24,791 nt of DNA from SIG653 sp045578045 (GTDB lineage Bacteria > Bacillota > Clostridia > Oscillospirales > CAG-382): contig JAZNJM010000014.1 of assembly GCA_045578045.1 (NCBI GenBank), positions 1-24,791 of the forward strand, in the 5' to 3' direction. The translations under genes were made by a program, and so were the position numbers. How positions within the stretch are numbered: position 1 is the stretch's first letter; each line of letters opens with the position of its first letter. This document shows positions 1-7,824 of the stretch, one piece after another. The notes beneath the pieces are model-generated. The model worked only from the letters and a program-made list of their open reading frames with translations. It ran no database searches and was not told the DNA's origin.

Positions 1-46
1 AGCATTGATACAAGATTAAAGTTCAAAAGAAAGGAGTCTTTATAAT
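1..46 (+). other. Leader of hisG, with the possible tail of an upstream gene
   Basis: The 46 bases before hisG hold a clear ribosome site, AAAGGAG at 30-36. Two forward frames end here: one is open from base 1 to a TAA at 43-45, another ends in TAA at 17-19 after ALIQD. Either could be the C-terminus of an upstream gene. By operon logic that gene may be hisZ, since the HisG here is the short form that needs HisZ. The visible residues are too few to identify it. Confidence 0.3.
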
Positions 47-667
47 ATGTTGAACGTAGCATTACCCAAAGGAAGACTTGGTGACAAAGTATATAATCTT
101 TTGGCATCAATAGGCTATGAATGTAAAGAAATCCTTGAAGACAGCAGAAAACTGATATTCGTAAACGAAAAAAATGGAGTAAAATATTTCCTTGTAAAAC
201 CATCTGACGTTGCTATATACGTTGAAAACGGTGCTGCTGATATTGGTGTTGTTGGAAAAGATATTCTTTTAGAATCTGAAGCAGACGTATATGAGCTTTT
301 AGATCTTGGATTCGGAAAATGCAAAATGTGTGTTGCTGCAAAAAACGATTTCAGAGAAAACACTTCAAGACCGTTGAGAGTTGCAACTAAATTTACTAAT
401 ATTGCAAAAACATATTATGATTCAAAAAATCGTGAAATAGAAATTGTAAAGTTAAATGGTTCTGTTGAACTTGCACCCATATTAGAGCTTTCTGATGTTA
501 TAGTTGATATTGTTGAAACGGGTAAAACTCTCGTTGAAAACGGATTATCTGTTAAAGAGGAAATAGTTCCAATAAGTGCAAGGCTAATAGTAAATAAATC
601 AAGTTATTTTTTCAAATCAGATGAAATTAATAAAATTGTCAAAGAGCTTGGCGGTGAAAATAAATGA
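47..667 (+). CDS. hisG: ATP phosphoribosyltransferase catalytic subunit, short form (HisG)
   Basis: First step of histidine synthesis: condenses ATP with PRPP to phosphoribosyl-ATP in the cytoplasm. The 206 residues match the short HisG form (about 200-220) with no C-terminal regulatory domain. Visible hallmarks are the start ALPKGRLGD, the segment ENGAADIGVVGKD near residues 60-72, and the PRPP-binding stretch around residues 150-160 (DVIVDIVETGKTL). Short HisG proteins are known to work as a hetero-octamer with the HisRS-like HisZ, which supplies feedback inhibition; hisZ is not in the window and would lie upstream. The start has AAAGGAG ten bases before it. The stop overlaps hisD as ATGA, so the two are probably translationally coupled. 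It is the first complete gene of an eight-gene his operon. Confidence 0.96.
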   Translation: MLNVALPKGRLGDKVYNLLASIGYECKEILEDSRKLIFVNEKNGVKYFLVKPSDVAIYVENGAADIGVVGKDILLESEADVYELLDLGFGKCKMCVAAKNDFRENTSRPLRVATKFTNIAKTYYDSKNREIEIVKLNGSVELAPILELSDVIVDIVETGKTLVENGLSVKEEIVPISARLIVNKSSYFFKSDEINKIVKELGGENK

Positions 668-1941
668 TAACGATATATAAAGACAATATTGAGCTTGATA
701 AAATTTTAAACAGAGAAATTCAATCCTACGGTGATTTTGAAAAAATAGTTAAAGACATTATTTCAAAAGTAATCCTTGAAGGAGATAAAGCCGTTCTTGA
801 ATATTCAAAAAAATTTGATTGTCCCGAATTGGAAAGCCTTCAAGTATCAGAACAAGAGCTTGAAGAAGGATATAAAAACACTTCATCAGAATTGATTTCT
901 ATTTTAAAAGAAGCAAAAGAAAATATTGAGTTTTTTCATAAACATCAATTAAAAAGCGGTTTCAGAATTGAAAAAGAAAATGGAGTTATTCTTGGACAAA
1001 AATATACACCAATAGAAAAGGTTGGTATATATGTCCCTGGAGGAACAGCAGCATATCCATCAACAGTTCTTATGAATGCTATTCCAGCAAAAATTGCAGG
1101 TGTTTCTGAAATTGTAATGGTAACACCTTGTGGAAAAGATGGAAAAATTAAAAACGAAATTCTTGCTGCTGCAAAACTTTGTGGAATTAATAAGATATTT
1201 AAGTGTGGAGGAGCTCAGGCAATTGCTGCTCTTGCATATGGAACGGAAACAATACCCGCGGTTTATAAAATTGTTGGTCCTGGGAATATCTTTGTTGCTC
1301 TTGCTAAAAAAGAGGTTTTCGGAAAGGTTTCTATTGATATGATAGCTGGTCCAAGCGAAATCCTTATTATAGCCGATAAAACAGCAAATCCAAACTACGT
1401 TGCCGCTGACCTTTTATCACAAGCGGAACACGACAAATTAGCAACTGCCGTGCTTGTTACAGACAGCGTTGAATTAGCATCAAAAACATCAGAAGCTATT
1501 GAACAAAGAATTGAAAAGCTACCTCGAAAAGATATTGCAAGAGCTTCAATAGATACAAACGGTAAAATTATTATTGTTGAAAACATTGATAAGGCAATTG
1601 AAATAAGCAATAAAATTGCTCCTGAGCATTTGGAAATATGCGTAAATGATCCATTCAACTATATAGACAAAATAAAAAATGCGGGTTCTATCTTTATGGG
1701 GCATAATACGCCTGAGGCTATAGGAGACTATTTTGCTGGTCCTAACCATACGTTGCCAACAGGCGGCAGTGCAAAATTTTCTTCACCCTTGTCTGTTGAT
1801 GATTTTGTTAAAAAATCAGCATATTCTTTTTATTCACATTCTGCAACTCTCGAAGCTATGAATAAAATTTCAAAATTTGCTCAATGTGAGGGACTAAATG
1901 CCCACGCTGAAAGTGTTTTAATAAGGGGTGAAAATATATGA
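664..1941 (+). CDS. hisD: Histidinol dehydrogenase (HisD)
   Basis: Catalyses the last two steps of the pathway, oxidising L-histidinol to L-histidine with two NAD and a catalytic zinc. The protein is 425 residues, normal for the family. Signatures in order: YVPGGTAAYPSTVLMNAIPA (NAD-fold region), VGPGNIFVALAK, DMIAGPSEILIIAD, LLSQAEHD carrying the Gln and His zinc ligands, APEHLEI, and the GPNHTLPTGG segment with conserved His. It starts inside the hisG stop (ATGA, 664-667) with only a weak upstream ribosome site, and its stop overlaps hisC the same way. The placement right after hisG is the usual firmicute order. Confidence 0.97.
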   Translation: MITIYKDNIELDKILNREIQSYGDFEKIVKDIISKVILEGDKAVLEYSKKFDCPELESLQVSEQELEEGYKNTSSELISILKEAKENIEFFHKHQLKSGFRIEKENGVILGQKYTPIEKVGIYVPGGTAAYPSTVLMNAIPAKIAGVSEIVMVTPCGKDGKIKNEILAAAKLCGINKIFKCGGAQAIAALAYGTETIPAVYKIVGPGNIFVALAKKEVFGKVSIDMIAGPSEILIIADKTANPNYVAADLLSQAEHDKLATAVLVTDSVELASKTSEAIEQRIEKLPRKDIARASIDTNGKIIIVENIDKAIEISNKIAPEHLEICVNDPFNYIDKIKNAGSIFMGHNTPEAIGDYFAGPNHTLPTGGSAKFSSPLSVDDFVKKSAYSFYSHSATLEAMNKISKFAQCEGLNAHAESVLIRGENI

Positions 1942-2993
1942 GCCGTTTCTTTTCAAACGAGCTTAAAAATCTTGTTCCGTATACCCCAGGGGAACAGTTG
2001 GAAGGGAATTATATAAAACTTAATACAAACGAATCTCCTTTTCCACCTTCTCCAAACGTATTAAAATCAATCACCCATAACGAATTAAACAGATTGAATT
2101 TATATTCAGATCCAACGTGTTTTGCTCTCGTAAATTCCATAGCAGATTTTTATGGTGTGGAAAATAGAAACGTTGCTGTTGGAAACGGAAGTGATGAAAT
2201 ATTAGCATTTGCTTTTAGAGCTTTTGGTGAGCACGGATTTATTTGTCCATCAATTACATATGGTTTTTATCCCGTTTTTGCCGATTTCTTTTCTGTTGAG
2301 CTTGATATCGCTCCTATGAAAAAGGATTTATCCATTGATTGTGAAGCTCTTATAGAAAGTAAGAGGAATATTATTATAGCAAATCCAAATGCTCAAACGG
2401 GAACGTATCTTGATATTGAAGAAATTGAAAAAATAGTCTCTTCAAATAAAGAAAGACTTGTTATCGTTGATGAAGCGTATATAGATTTCGGTGGAAAAAG
2501 TGCTGTTTGCCTTATAAACAAATATGATAATATTTTAGTTGTTCAAACGTTTTCAAAATCAAGAAATCTTGCGGGTGGAAGAATAGGGTTTGCAATTGGT
2601 TGTGAGGACTTAATAAAAGATATTAACACAATGAAGTTTTCATTTAACCCATATAATGTAAATAGACTTTCCATTCTCGCAGGTGCTGAATCGATGAAGG
2701 ATAAGGAATATTTTAAAAAATGCACAGATGAAATTATAAAAACAAGAGAATATTTTAAATCTGAATTAAAAGCGTTGAATTTTGAATACATAAATTCCCT
2801 CTCAAACTTTGTTTTGGCAAAGCACCCTGAAAAAAATGGAAAAGAATTATATTCAAAGCTAAAAGAAAATGGATTTCTTGTAAGGCATCTTGGGGGAGAA
2901 ATTTCAGATTATATAAGAATAACAATCGGAACAAAAGAACAAATGAATAAATTGTTGGATTGTTTAAAAACGATTCTGAAAAATTATCTTTAG
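1938..2993 (+). CDS. hisC: Histidinol-phosphate aminotransferase (HisC)
   Basis: PLP-dependent fold-type I aminotransferase converting imidazole-acetol phosphate and glutamate to histidinol phosphate. The 351-residue length fits. The N-terminal LNTNESPF (about 28-35), DEAYIDF (178-184) and the PLP-lysine motif TFSKSRNLAG with Lys207 are all present, followed by GRIGFAIG. The substrate/PLP loop usually read as NPNNPTG or NPNAPTG is NPNAQTG at 149-155, so the usual proline is glutamine. The start overlaps the hisD stop as ATGA. A 35-base gap with its own ribosome site follows before hisB. It could also serve phenylalanine/tyrosine transamination, as some HisC do, but the operon position makes histidine the main role. 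Confidence 0.95.
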   Translation: MSRFFSNELKNLVPYTPGEQLEGNYIKLNTNESPFPPSPNVLKSITHNELNRLNLYSDPTCFALVNSIADFYGVENRNVAVGNGSDEILAFAFRAFGEHGFICPSITYGFYPVFADFFSVELDIAPMKKDLSIDCEALIESKRNIIIANPNAQTGTYLDIEEIEKIVSSNKERLVIVDEAYIDFGGKSAVCLINKYDNILVVQTFSKSRNLAGGRIGFAIGCEDLIKDINTMKFSFNPYNVNRLSILAGAESMKDKEYFKKCTDEIIKTREYFKSELKALNFEYINSLSNFVLAKHPEKNGKELYSKLKENGFLVRHLGGEISDYIRITIGTKEQMNKLLDCLKTILKNYL

Positions 2994-3028
2994 TTTAAAA
3001 ATCAAAAATTATATGTTAGGAGCTTATA

Positions 3029-3619
3029 ATGAGAAGAGCGGTTATAGAAAGACAGACAGCTGAAACTGATATATATATGAGACTCGATATAGATGGCTCA
3101 GGAGAATATGAAGTTGAAACAGGTATAGGTTTTTTTGATCATATGCTTGAGTTGTTTTCCAAACACAGCGGATTTGACCTTTCCATCGGTTGCAAAGGAG
3201 ACTTAAACGTTGATATGCATCACACTGTTGAAGATATAGGAATATGTCTTGGAAAAGCGTTTTTAGAGGCTTGTGGAAATTTTGCTGGAGTATACAGATA
3301 TGGTGATATAATTTTACCAATGGACGAATCTTTGGTTCTTTGTGCTGTTGATTGTGGAGGAAGGTCTTTTTTAGGGTTTGATGTTGATATACCAACAGAA
3401 AAGGTTGGAGCTTTTGACACAGAGCTTGTTAAAGAGTTTTTTATTGCCTTTACTTCTAATGCTAAAATAAATATTCATTTTAAACTTCTTTCGGGAAATA
3501 ATTCTCATCATATAATTGAAGGAATTTTCAAGAGCTTTGCAAGAGCCTTAAAGAAAGCTGTTGAAATTGATCCTAAAGCTAATGGTGCTGTTCCATCAAC
3601 AAAGGGGGCAATTGTATGA
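3029..3619 (+). CDS. hisB: Imidazoleglycerol-phosphate dehydratase (HisB)
   Basis: Dehydrates imidazoleglycerol phosphate to imidazole-acetol phosphate, a di-manganese enzyme forming a 24-mer. At 196 residues it is the monofunctional form, without the histidinol-phosphatase domain fused in enterobacteria. Metal-binding motifs are visible: GFFDHMLELFSKH (about 34-46), DMHHTVEDIGICLGKA (about 62-77) and NNSHHIIEGIFKSFA (about 153-167). The family C-terminal signature PSTKG is present. AGGAG at 3018-3022 serves the start. The stop overlaps hisH as ATGA. No histidinol phosphatase is seen in the window, so that step must be encoded elsewhere. Confidence 0.96.
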   Translation: MRRAVIERQTAETDIYMRLDIDGSGEYEVETGIGFFDHMLELFSKHSGFDLSIGCKGDLNVDMHHTVEDIGICLGKAFLEACGNFAGVYRYGDIILPMDESLVLCAVDCGGRSFLGFDVDIPTEKVGAFDTELVKEFFIAFTSNAKINIHFKLLSGNNSHHIIEGIFKSFARALKKAVEIDPKANGAVPSTKGAIV

Positions 3620-4215
3620 TAGCTATAATTGATTATGGCGTTGGAAATTTATTTTCTCTTTGTGCTTCACTTGATTATCTTAATATAGAGTCAGTTGTAA
3701 CAAACGATATAGAAATACTTAAAAAATGCGATAGAATAATACTTCCAGGTGTTGGAGCGTTTGGCGATGCATATAAAATGCTTGAGAAAACAGGTTTGAT
3801 TCCGTTTTTAAAATCAACAACAAAACCTGTTCTTGGTATTTGTTTAGGTATGCAGCTTTTGTTTGAAAAGAGCTATGAATATGGGGAATATTCAGGACTT
3901 GGAGTTATAAAGGGAAGCGTTTGTCCAATTGCTGAAGATATTCCTAAAACATATAAAATTCCCCATATGGGTTGGAATTCTCTTCAATTTAGAAAAGAAA
4001 GCCGTCTTTTCAAATATGTTGAAGAGGGAAGTTACGTTTATTATGTTCATTCATATTACGCAAAAGATTGCAGTGAATCAATAACTGCTGTTAGTGATTA
4101 TGGTGTAGAAATAACGGGAGCAGTTGAAAATAAAAACTATTATGGAACTCAATTTCATCCCGAAAAAAGCGGAAATACAGGGCTTAATATTTTAAAAGCA
4201 TTTTCAGAAATATAA
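3616..4215 (+). CDS. hisH: Imidazole glycerol phosphate synthase, glutaminase subunit (HisH)
   Basis: Class I glutamine amidotransferase that releases ammonia and channels it to HisF. Recognised by DYGVGNLFS at 6-14, the oxyanion motif PGVGAFGDA (44-52), the nucleophile elbow GICLGMQ with Cys76, and GTQFHPEKSG with His181 and Glu183, completing the Cys-His-Glu triad. The 199-residue length is typical. It overlaps the hisB stop (ATGA) and is separated from its partner hisF by hisA, the usual B-H-A-F order. Confidence 0.97.
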   Translation: MIAIIDYGVGNLFSLCASLDYLNIESVVTNDIEILKKCDRIILPGVGAFGDAYKMLEKTGLIPFLKSTTKPVLGICLGMQLLFEKSYEYGEYSGLGVIKGSVCPIAEDIPKTYKIPHMGWNSLQFRKESRLFKYVEEGSYVYYVHSYYAKDCSESITAVSDYGVEITGAVENKNYYGTQFHPEKSGNTGLNILKAFSEI

Positions 4216-4228
4216 AGGAGCAAATATA

Positions 4229-4954
4229 ATGATAATTTTTCCTGCAATAGACATAAGCGGAGGCAACGTTGTTCGTTTATATAAAGGTGATTATAACAAA
4301 ATGACTGTATATGAAGGAGAACCTTGTGAAGTTGCAAAAGAATATGAATCTGTTGGTGCAACCCATCTTCACGTTGTTGACCTTGATGGCGCAAAAAGTG
4401 GTTCAACGGATAATTTTGCTTCAATAGAAAAAATAATAAAAGAAACTAATCTTTTTGTAGAGGTTGGAGGCGGAATAAGAGATGAAGAAAGAATTAAGCT
4501 CTATTCCGAGCTTGGTGTTAAAAGAGTTATCCTTGGAACAGCTGCAATAAATAATCCTGCTTTTGCAGAAGAAATGGGCAAAAAATACGGAGATTTAATT
4601 GCTGTTGGCGTTGACGTTAAGAATGGAATGGCTGCAACAAACGGTTGGACAAAAACGAGTAATGTTGGCGGATATGATTATTGCCAAAAACTTCCTTCTA
4701 TGAATATAAATACAGTTATTTATACGGATATATCAAAAGACGGAACAGAAAGTGGAACAAATATTGAAGCGTATAAAGAACTTGCAAAAATTGAAAATTT
4801 GAATATTGTTGCTTCTGGAGGAATAACGTATTATAATGAAATTGAAGAATTAGCTAAAATTGGAATATATGGAGCAATTCTTGGAAAATCATTATATAGC
4901 GGTACTCTTGACCTGAAAAAAGCATTAGAAATTTGTAAAAAATATAGTTTATGA
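4229..4954 (+). CDS. hisA: ProFAR isomerase (HisA)
   Basis: (Beta-alpha)8 barrel enzyme that opens the ribose of ProFAR in an Amadori rearrangement to give PRFAR, the HisF substrate. The catalytic aspartates sit in PAIDISGGNVVRLYKGD (Asp8) and GVDVKNG (about residue 129). Phosphate-binding loops VGGGIR (strand 3) and ASGGI (strand 7) are intact. The 241-residue length is normal. AAAGGAG lies just upstream. Seven bases separate it from hisF. Confidence 0.96.
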   Translation: MIIFPAIDISGGNVVRLYKGDYNKMTVYEGEPCEVAKEYESVGATHLHVVDLDGAKSGSTDNFASIEKIIKETNLFVEVGGGIRDEERIKLYSELGVKRVILGTAAINNPAFAEEMGKKYGDLIAVGVDVKNGMAATNGWTKTSNVGGYDYCQKLPSMNINTVIYTDISKDGTESGTNIEAYKELAKIENLNIVASGGITYYNEIEELAKIGIYGAILGKSLYSGTLDLKKALEICKKYSL

Positions 4955-4961
4955 GGGAATT

Positions 4962-5720
4962 ATGCTTGCAAAAAGAATTATACCTTGCCTCGATGTAAGA
5001 GGAAATAAAGTTGTTAAAGGGATAAATTTTGAAGGTGTTCGCGATGTCAGCGATCCCGTTGCCCTTGCTGAATTTTATAATGAATCAGGGGCTGATGAGC
5101 TTGTCTTTTATGATATAACAGCCTCTTTTGAAGAGAGGGAGCTTTTCACAGAAATATTAAAAAAGGTTGCAAAAAAAATATTTATTCCCTTAACCGTTGG
5201 AGGAGGAATAAATACTGTTAATGATTTTGACAGAGTTTTGAAATCTGGTGCTGATAAAGTGAGCGTTAACTCAGGAGCAATAAAAAATCCTGAACTTATA
5301 AATCTTGCTGCTCAAAGATATGGAAACCAATGTGTTGTTCTTTCGATGGATGTAAAGCGTGTTGATGGTAAATTTACTGTTTTTTCTAAAGGTGGAAGAG
5401 AAAATACGGGAATTGATGCTATTGAATGGGCAAAAGAAGGTTTTAATAGGGGAGCAGGTGAACTTGTTTTAAATAGTATTGATACAGACGGAGTTAAAAA
5501 GGGTTTTGATTTAGAAATGCTGCAAGCTGTTTGCGATGTTGTTGATATTCCTGTTATTGCATCAGGCGGGGCTGGATGTGCTGATGATTTTGTTAAACTA
5601 TTTAAAACCATAAATAAAGTTGATGCAGGTCTTGCAGCTTCAATTTTCCATTTTAAACAGCTTGAAATAAAGGAATTAAAAACTATATTAAAAAATAATA
5701 ATATTCCAATAAGAATATAA
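4962..5720 (+). CDS. hisF: Imidazole glycerol phosphate synthase, cyclase subunit (HisF)
   Basis: Barrel enzyme that uses ammonia from HisH to convert PRFAR to imidazoleglycerol phosphate and AICAR. It begins LAKRIIPCLDV with the catalytic Asp11, and carries SMDVKRVDG near residue 130 with the second catalytic aspartate. Phosphate loops VGGGI and ASGGAG are present. The 252 residues match the family. It is a paralogue of the adjacent HisA, and PCLDV versus PAIDI separates the two assignments. Confidence 0.97.
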   Translation: MLAKRIIPCLDVRGNKVVKGINFEGVRDVSDPVALAEFYNESGADELVFYDITASFEERELFTEILKKVAKKIFIPLTVGGGINTVNDFDRVLKSGADKVSVNSGAIKNPELINLAAQRYGNQCVVLSMDVKRVDGKFTVFSKGGRENTGIDAIEWAKEGFNRGAGELVLNSIDTDGVKKGFDLEMLQAVCDVVDIPVIASGGAGCADDFVKLFKTINKVDAGLAASIFHFKQLEIKELKTILKNNNIPIRI

Positions 5721-5740
5721 TAAAATCAGGAGATATATAT

Positions 5741-6379
5741 ATGAATATTGAAGAATTAAAATTTGACGAAAAGGGTTTAATACCTGCTATTGTTCAAGAT
5801 TTTTATACTAAAGAGGTTTTAACTCTTGCGTATATGAATAAAGAAAGTCTTGCTATAACCCTTGAAAAAAAATTAACTTGTTTTTATAGCAGAAGCAGAA
5901 ATGAATTGTGGCTTAAAGGTGAAACCTCTGGTAACTATCAACACGTAGTATCAATAACAGCAGATTGCGATAAAGATGCACTTGTTGTTGAAGTTATAAA
6001 AGACGGTCCTGCTTGTCATACGGGAACACAAAGCTGTTTTACATCACCCGTTTTAGAATCTGAAAAAAATGATTTCTCAATTGATTCTCTTTACGAACTT
6101 ATTTGCGGAAGAAAGAAAGAAATGCCTCAAGGATCATATACAACTTATTTGTTTGAAAAAGGTCTTGATAAGATTCTTAAAAAAATCGGTGAAGAAACAA
6201 CAGAAGTTATAATTGGTTCAAAAAACAGTAAAGAAGAAGAGATATACGAAATTGCAGATCTTGCATATCACGTTCTGGTTCTTATGGCTGAAACAGGCGT
6301 TTCTTTAGAAGATATAAGAAACGAACTTGCAAGTAGACATATTATTGATAAAAAAGTAAAGCAAGAAAAAATGAAATAA
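5741..6379 (+). CDS. hisIE: Phosphoribosyl-AMP cyclohydrolase / phosphoribosyl-ATP pyrophosphatase (HisIE)
   Basis: Bifunctional enzyme for steps two and three of the pathway. The N-terminal HisI domain (about 1-110) has TLAYMN, FYSRSRNELWLKGETSGN, DCDKDALVV and GPACHTGTQSCF with the zinc cysteines. The C-terminal HisE domain (about 115-205) has LYELICGRK and the MazG-like helical motif IGEETTEVIIGSKN followed by EEIYEIADLAYHVLVLM. The fused form and its place at the operon end are common in Firmicutes. A convergent gene ends 72 bases downstream, and no convincing terminator hairpin lies between them. Confidence 0.96.
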   Translation: MNIEELKFDEKGLIPAIVQDFYTKEVLTLAYMNKESLAITLEKKLTCFYSRSRNELWLKGETSGNYQHVVSITADCDKDALVVEVIKDGPACHTGTQSCFTSPVLESEKNDFSIDSLYELICGRKKEMPQGSYTTYLFEKGLDKILKKIGEETTEVIIGSKNSKEEEIYEIADLAYHVLVLMAETGVSLEDIRNELASRHIIDKKVKQEKMK

Positions 6380-6451
6380 AATTAAAGTCAAATCCAAATT
6401 GAAATCAAATTCTGATAAAATCCTAATTAGATGATTTAATTATAAATAGCT

Positions 6452-6883
6452 TTATCTGTTAAGATATTTCTTTACTTTTTGGTTTTTACCTTTGCTTTTC
6501 ATTAATAGAGACATTGCTAAACTGCAAGATATTATAATTAAAGGATTAATTAACATTGTAGCGTTAAATGATTTTCCCAATAAGCCTATAATGAAAATTA
6601 TTAAGGAAACGCAAAGAGAGCTTATTAAAGAAGCTAAAATAGGATTGTGTTTATGAATAATCGAGGAGACTATTCCTCCTGATACCCCTCCTGAAATAAT
6701 GCTCATAACTGATAAAATATCTGAAAATCTTATTGGATTTTTGAATTTCAGAGAAATAGAAGAAAATATAACAGATAATATTAAAATAAATGCTAAGGAC
6801 GAGATAATTCCGCAAATAACAGCAGGAACTAAATTATCTTTTTGACTTTTACCATTTATACGTTTCTTTTCATACTCAAACAT
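6452..6883 (-). CDS. Small integral membrane protein, TIGR04086-like
   Basis: The 143-residue protein has a short charged N-terminus (about 18 residues), four hydrophobic segments near 20-45, 55-80, 84-107 and 112-132, and a lysine-rich tail, so four membrane spans are likely. Size, four-helix layout and the glycine-rich second helix (IISGGVSGGIV) resemble the uncharacterised firmicute TIGR04086 family; this is a resemblance by reading, not a search result. No function can be given. It lies 101 bases downstream of the lipoprotein gene on the same strand and may be the last gene of that operon. Its ribosome site GAGGG sits inside the arm of a 13-bp hairpin (see 6887-6935), which suggests controlled translation. 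Confidence 0.55.
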   Translation of the reverse strand: MFEYEKKRINGKSQKDNLVPAVICGIISSLAFILILSVIFSSISLKFKNPIRFSDILSVMSIISGGVSGGIVSSIIHKHNPILASLISSLCVSLIIFIIGLLGKSFNATMLINPLIIISCSLAMSLLMKSKGKNQKVKKYLNR

Positions 6884-6886
6884 AAT

Positions 6887-6935
6887 AACCCTCTTTTCAA
6901 ATTAACGTTATAGTTAATTATATGAAAAGAGGGTT
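6887..6935 (-). promoter_or_regulatory. Long nested hairpin enclosing the ribosome site of the membrane-protein gene
   Basis: A perfect 13-bp inverted repeat has arms AACCCTCTTTTCA at 6887-6899 and TGAAAAGAGGGTT at 6923-6935. It encloses a second inverted repeat, AATTAAC (6900-6906) and GTTAATT (6913-6919), with a 6-base loop. Read on the minus strand, the 3' arm ends three bases before the ATG of the 6452-6883 gene and contains its only ribosome site, GAGGG, pairing it with CCCTC. There is no U-tract on the minus side, so it is a poor terminator for the upstream lipoprotein gene. On the plus side TTTATTATATT follows, so weak termination of transcripts running out of the his operon is possible. 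Confidence 0.65.
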
Positions 6936-6984
6936 TATTATATTACCAATAACTTAATAATAATATTTTGATTGTTGATAAATA

Positions 6985-7824
6985 CTATTCGGAAACGTTT
7001 TCAGAGCTATCATCAGGAAGAAAATCGGAAATATCTATGAAAACATCATCCCCGAAGGATTTATAGTTCAGTTTCAATGAAACAGAAAAAGTTCTTTTAT
7101 AATCTTCATTAGTTCCTTGATGGGCTGGAGAATAAGGAACGGTATCGTAGGCGAAGACTGTATAGGTTGTTTCTCTGCTTAACAATAAATTTTCTTCTGA
7201 AATAACGTATTTAAAAACTATATCTGAATACTTTGTAAGGTCTTTTTGTGGTTTCTTCATTCCTGAAAAGGAATATATATCATCACCTAACAGCTGTTGA
7301 AGATATAAGTTTTTATCATCATCTGCTTTAACAGTATACATTGTTCCGCCCGATACTTCAGAAGAATCTATGCTGATTAGCTTGTCCATTGAAAACAAAT
7401 ACGCAGGAGCACACATAAACTGATTTAATAATAAATCCTTGTCCATATCAGAGAGAATTTTATATCCATCAGAAACGGAAACGTAGGTATCATCATAAAA
7501 TGCAATTTTCATTGAAGACGGAGTGTTTAACACAGTTTGAACAATTTCTCCGCTTAATATAGGTCCTGAATATTTTTCATCAAACTTATCAAGAGAATAC
7601 GTCCCTTGAACAAACATAACAAGCTCTTCTTTTTCTGTGTCTCTGACCTCAAAAACAAAAGAGGCTTTATATTTGTTTTGTAGATTTGTTTTTTCAACAG
7701 AGCTATTTATTTTGTTAAAATCGTTTTCAGATACTTCTGAGCAAGATGAAAACAATATTGAAACAACAATAAAGAGAATAAAGAAAATAGTTTTAGATTT
7801 TTTAAACGTCTTAATTTTAATCAT
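6985..7824 (-). CDS. Predicted lipoprotein, last gene of the Gld-like operon
   Basis: A lysine-rich start is followed by a hydrophobic stretch and the lipobox LFSSC, with the acylated Cys at about residue 28, so it should be anchored outside the membrane. The rest (about 250 residues) is soluble and rich in alternating hydrophobic strands with many Asp, Ser and Lys. It ends in an acidic stretch. The overall look is of a LolA/LppX-like beta-rich lipoprotein, but I do not recognise a named family. Its start overlaps the DUF4340 gene by eight bases (ATGATTAA), so the two are probably translationally coupled. Context suggests it is an extracytoplasmic part of the ABC system encoded upstream. Confidence 0.7.
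   Translation of the reverse strand: MIKIKTFKKSKTIFFILFIVVSILFSSCSEVSENDFNKINSSVEKTNLQNKYKASFVFEVRDTEKEELVMFVQGTYSLDKFDEKYSGPILSGEIVQTVLNTPSSMKIAFYDDTYVSVSDGYKILSDMDKDLLLNQFMCAPAYLFSMDKLISIDSSEVSGGTMYTVKADDDKNLYLQQLLGDDIYSFSGMKKPQKDLTKYSDIVFKYVISEENLLLSRETTYTVFAYDTVPYSPAHQGTNEDYKRTFSVSLKLNYKSFGDDVFIDISDFLPDDSSENVSE

Noticed and set aside
3042..3395. Antisense open frame of 117 codons opposite hisB, and many similar shorter ones elsewhere
   Set aside because: They overlap strongly conserved genes, lack ribosome sites and have no recognisable domains; they are shadows of the real genes.
1..6400. Apparent enrichment of ACGT tetranucleotides
   Set aside because: By-eye count is about 19 in the first 6.4 kb, against about 20 expected for roughly 33% GC, so there is no excess; only the contrast with rarer TCGA is left.
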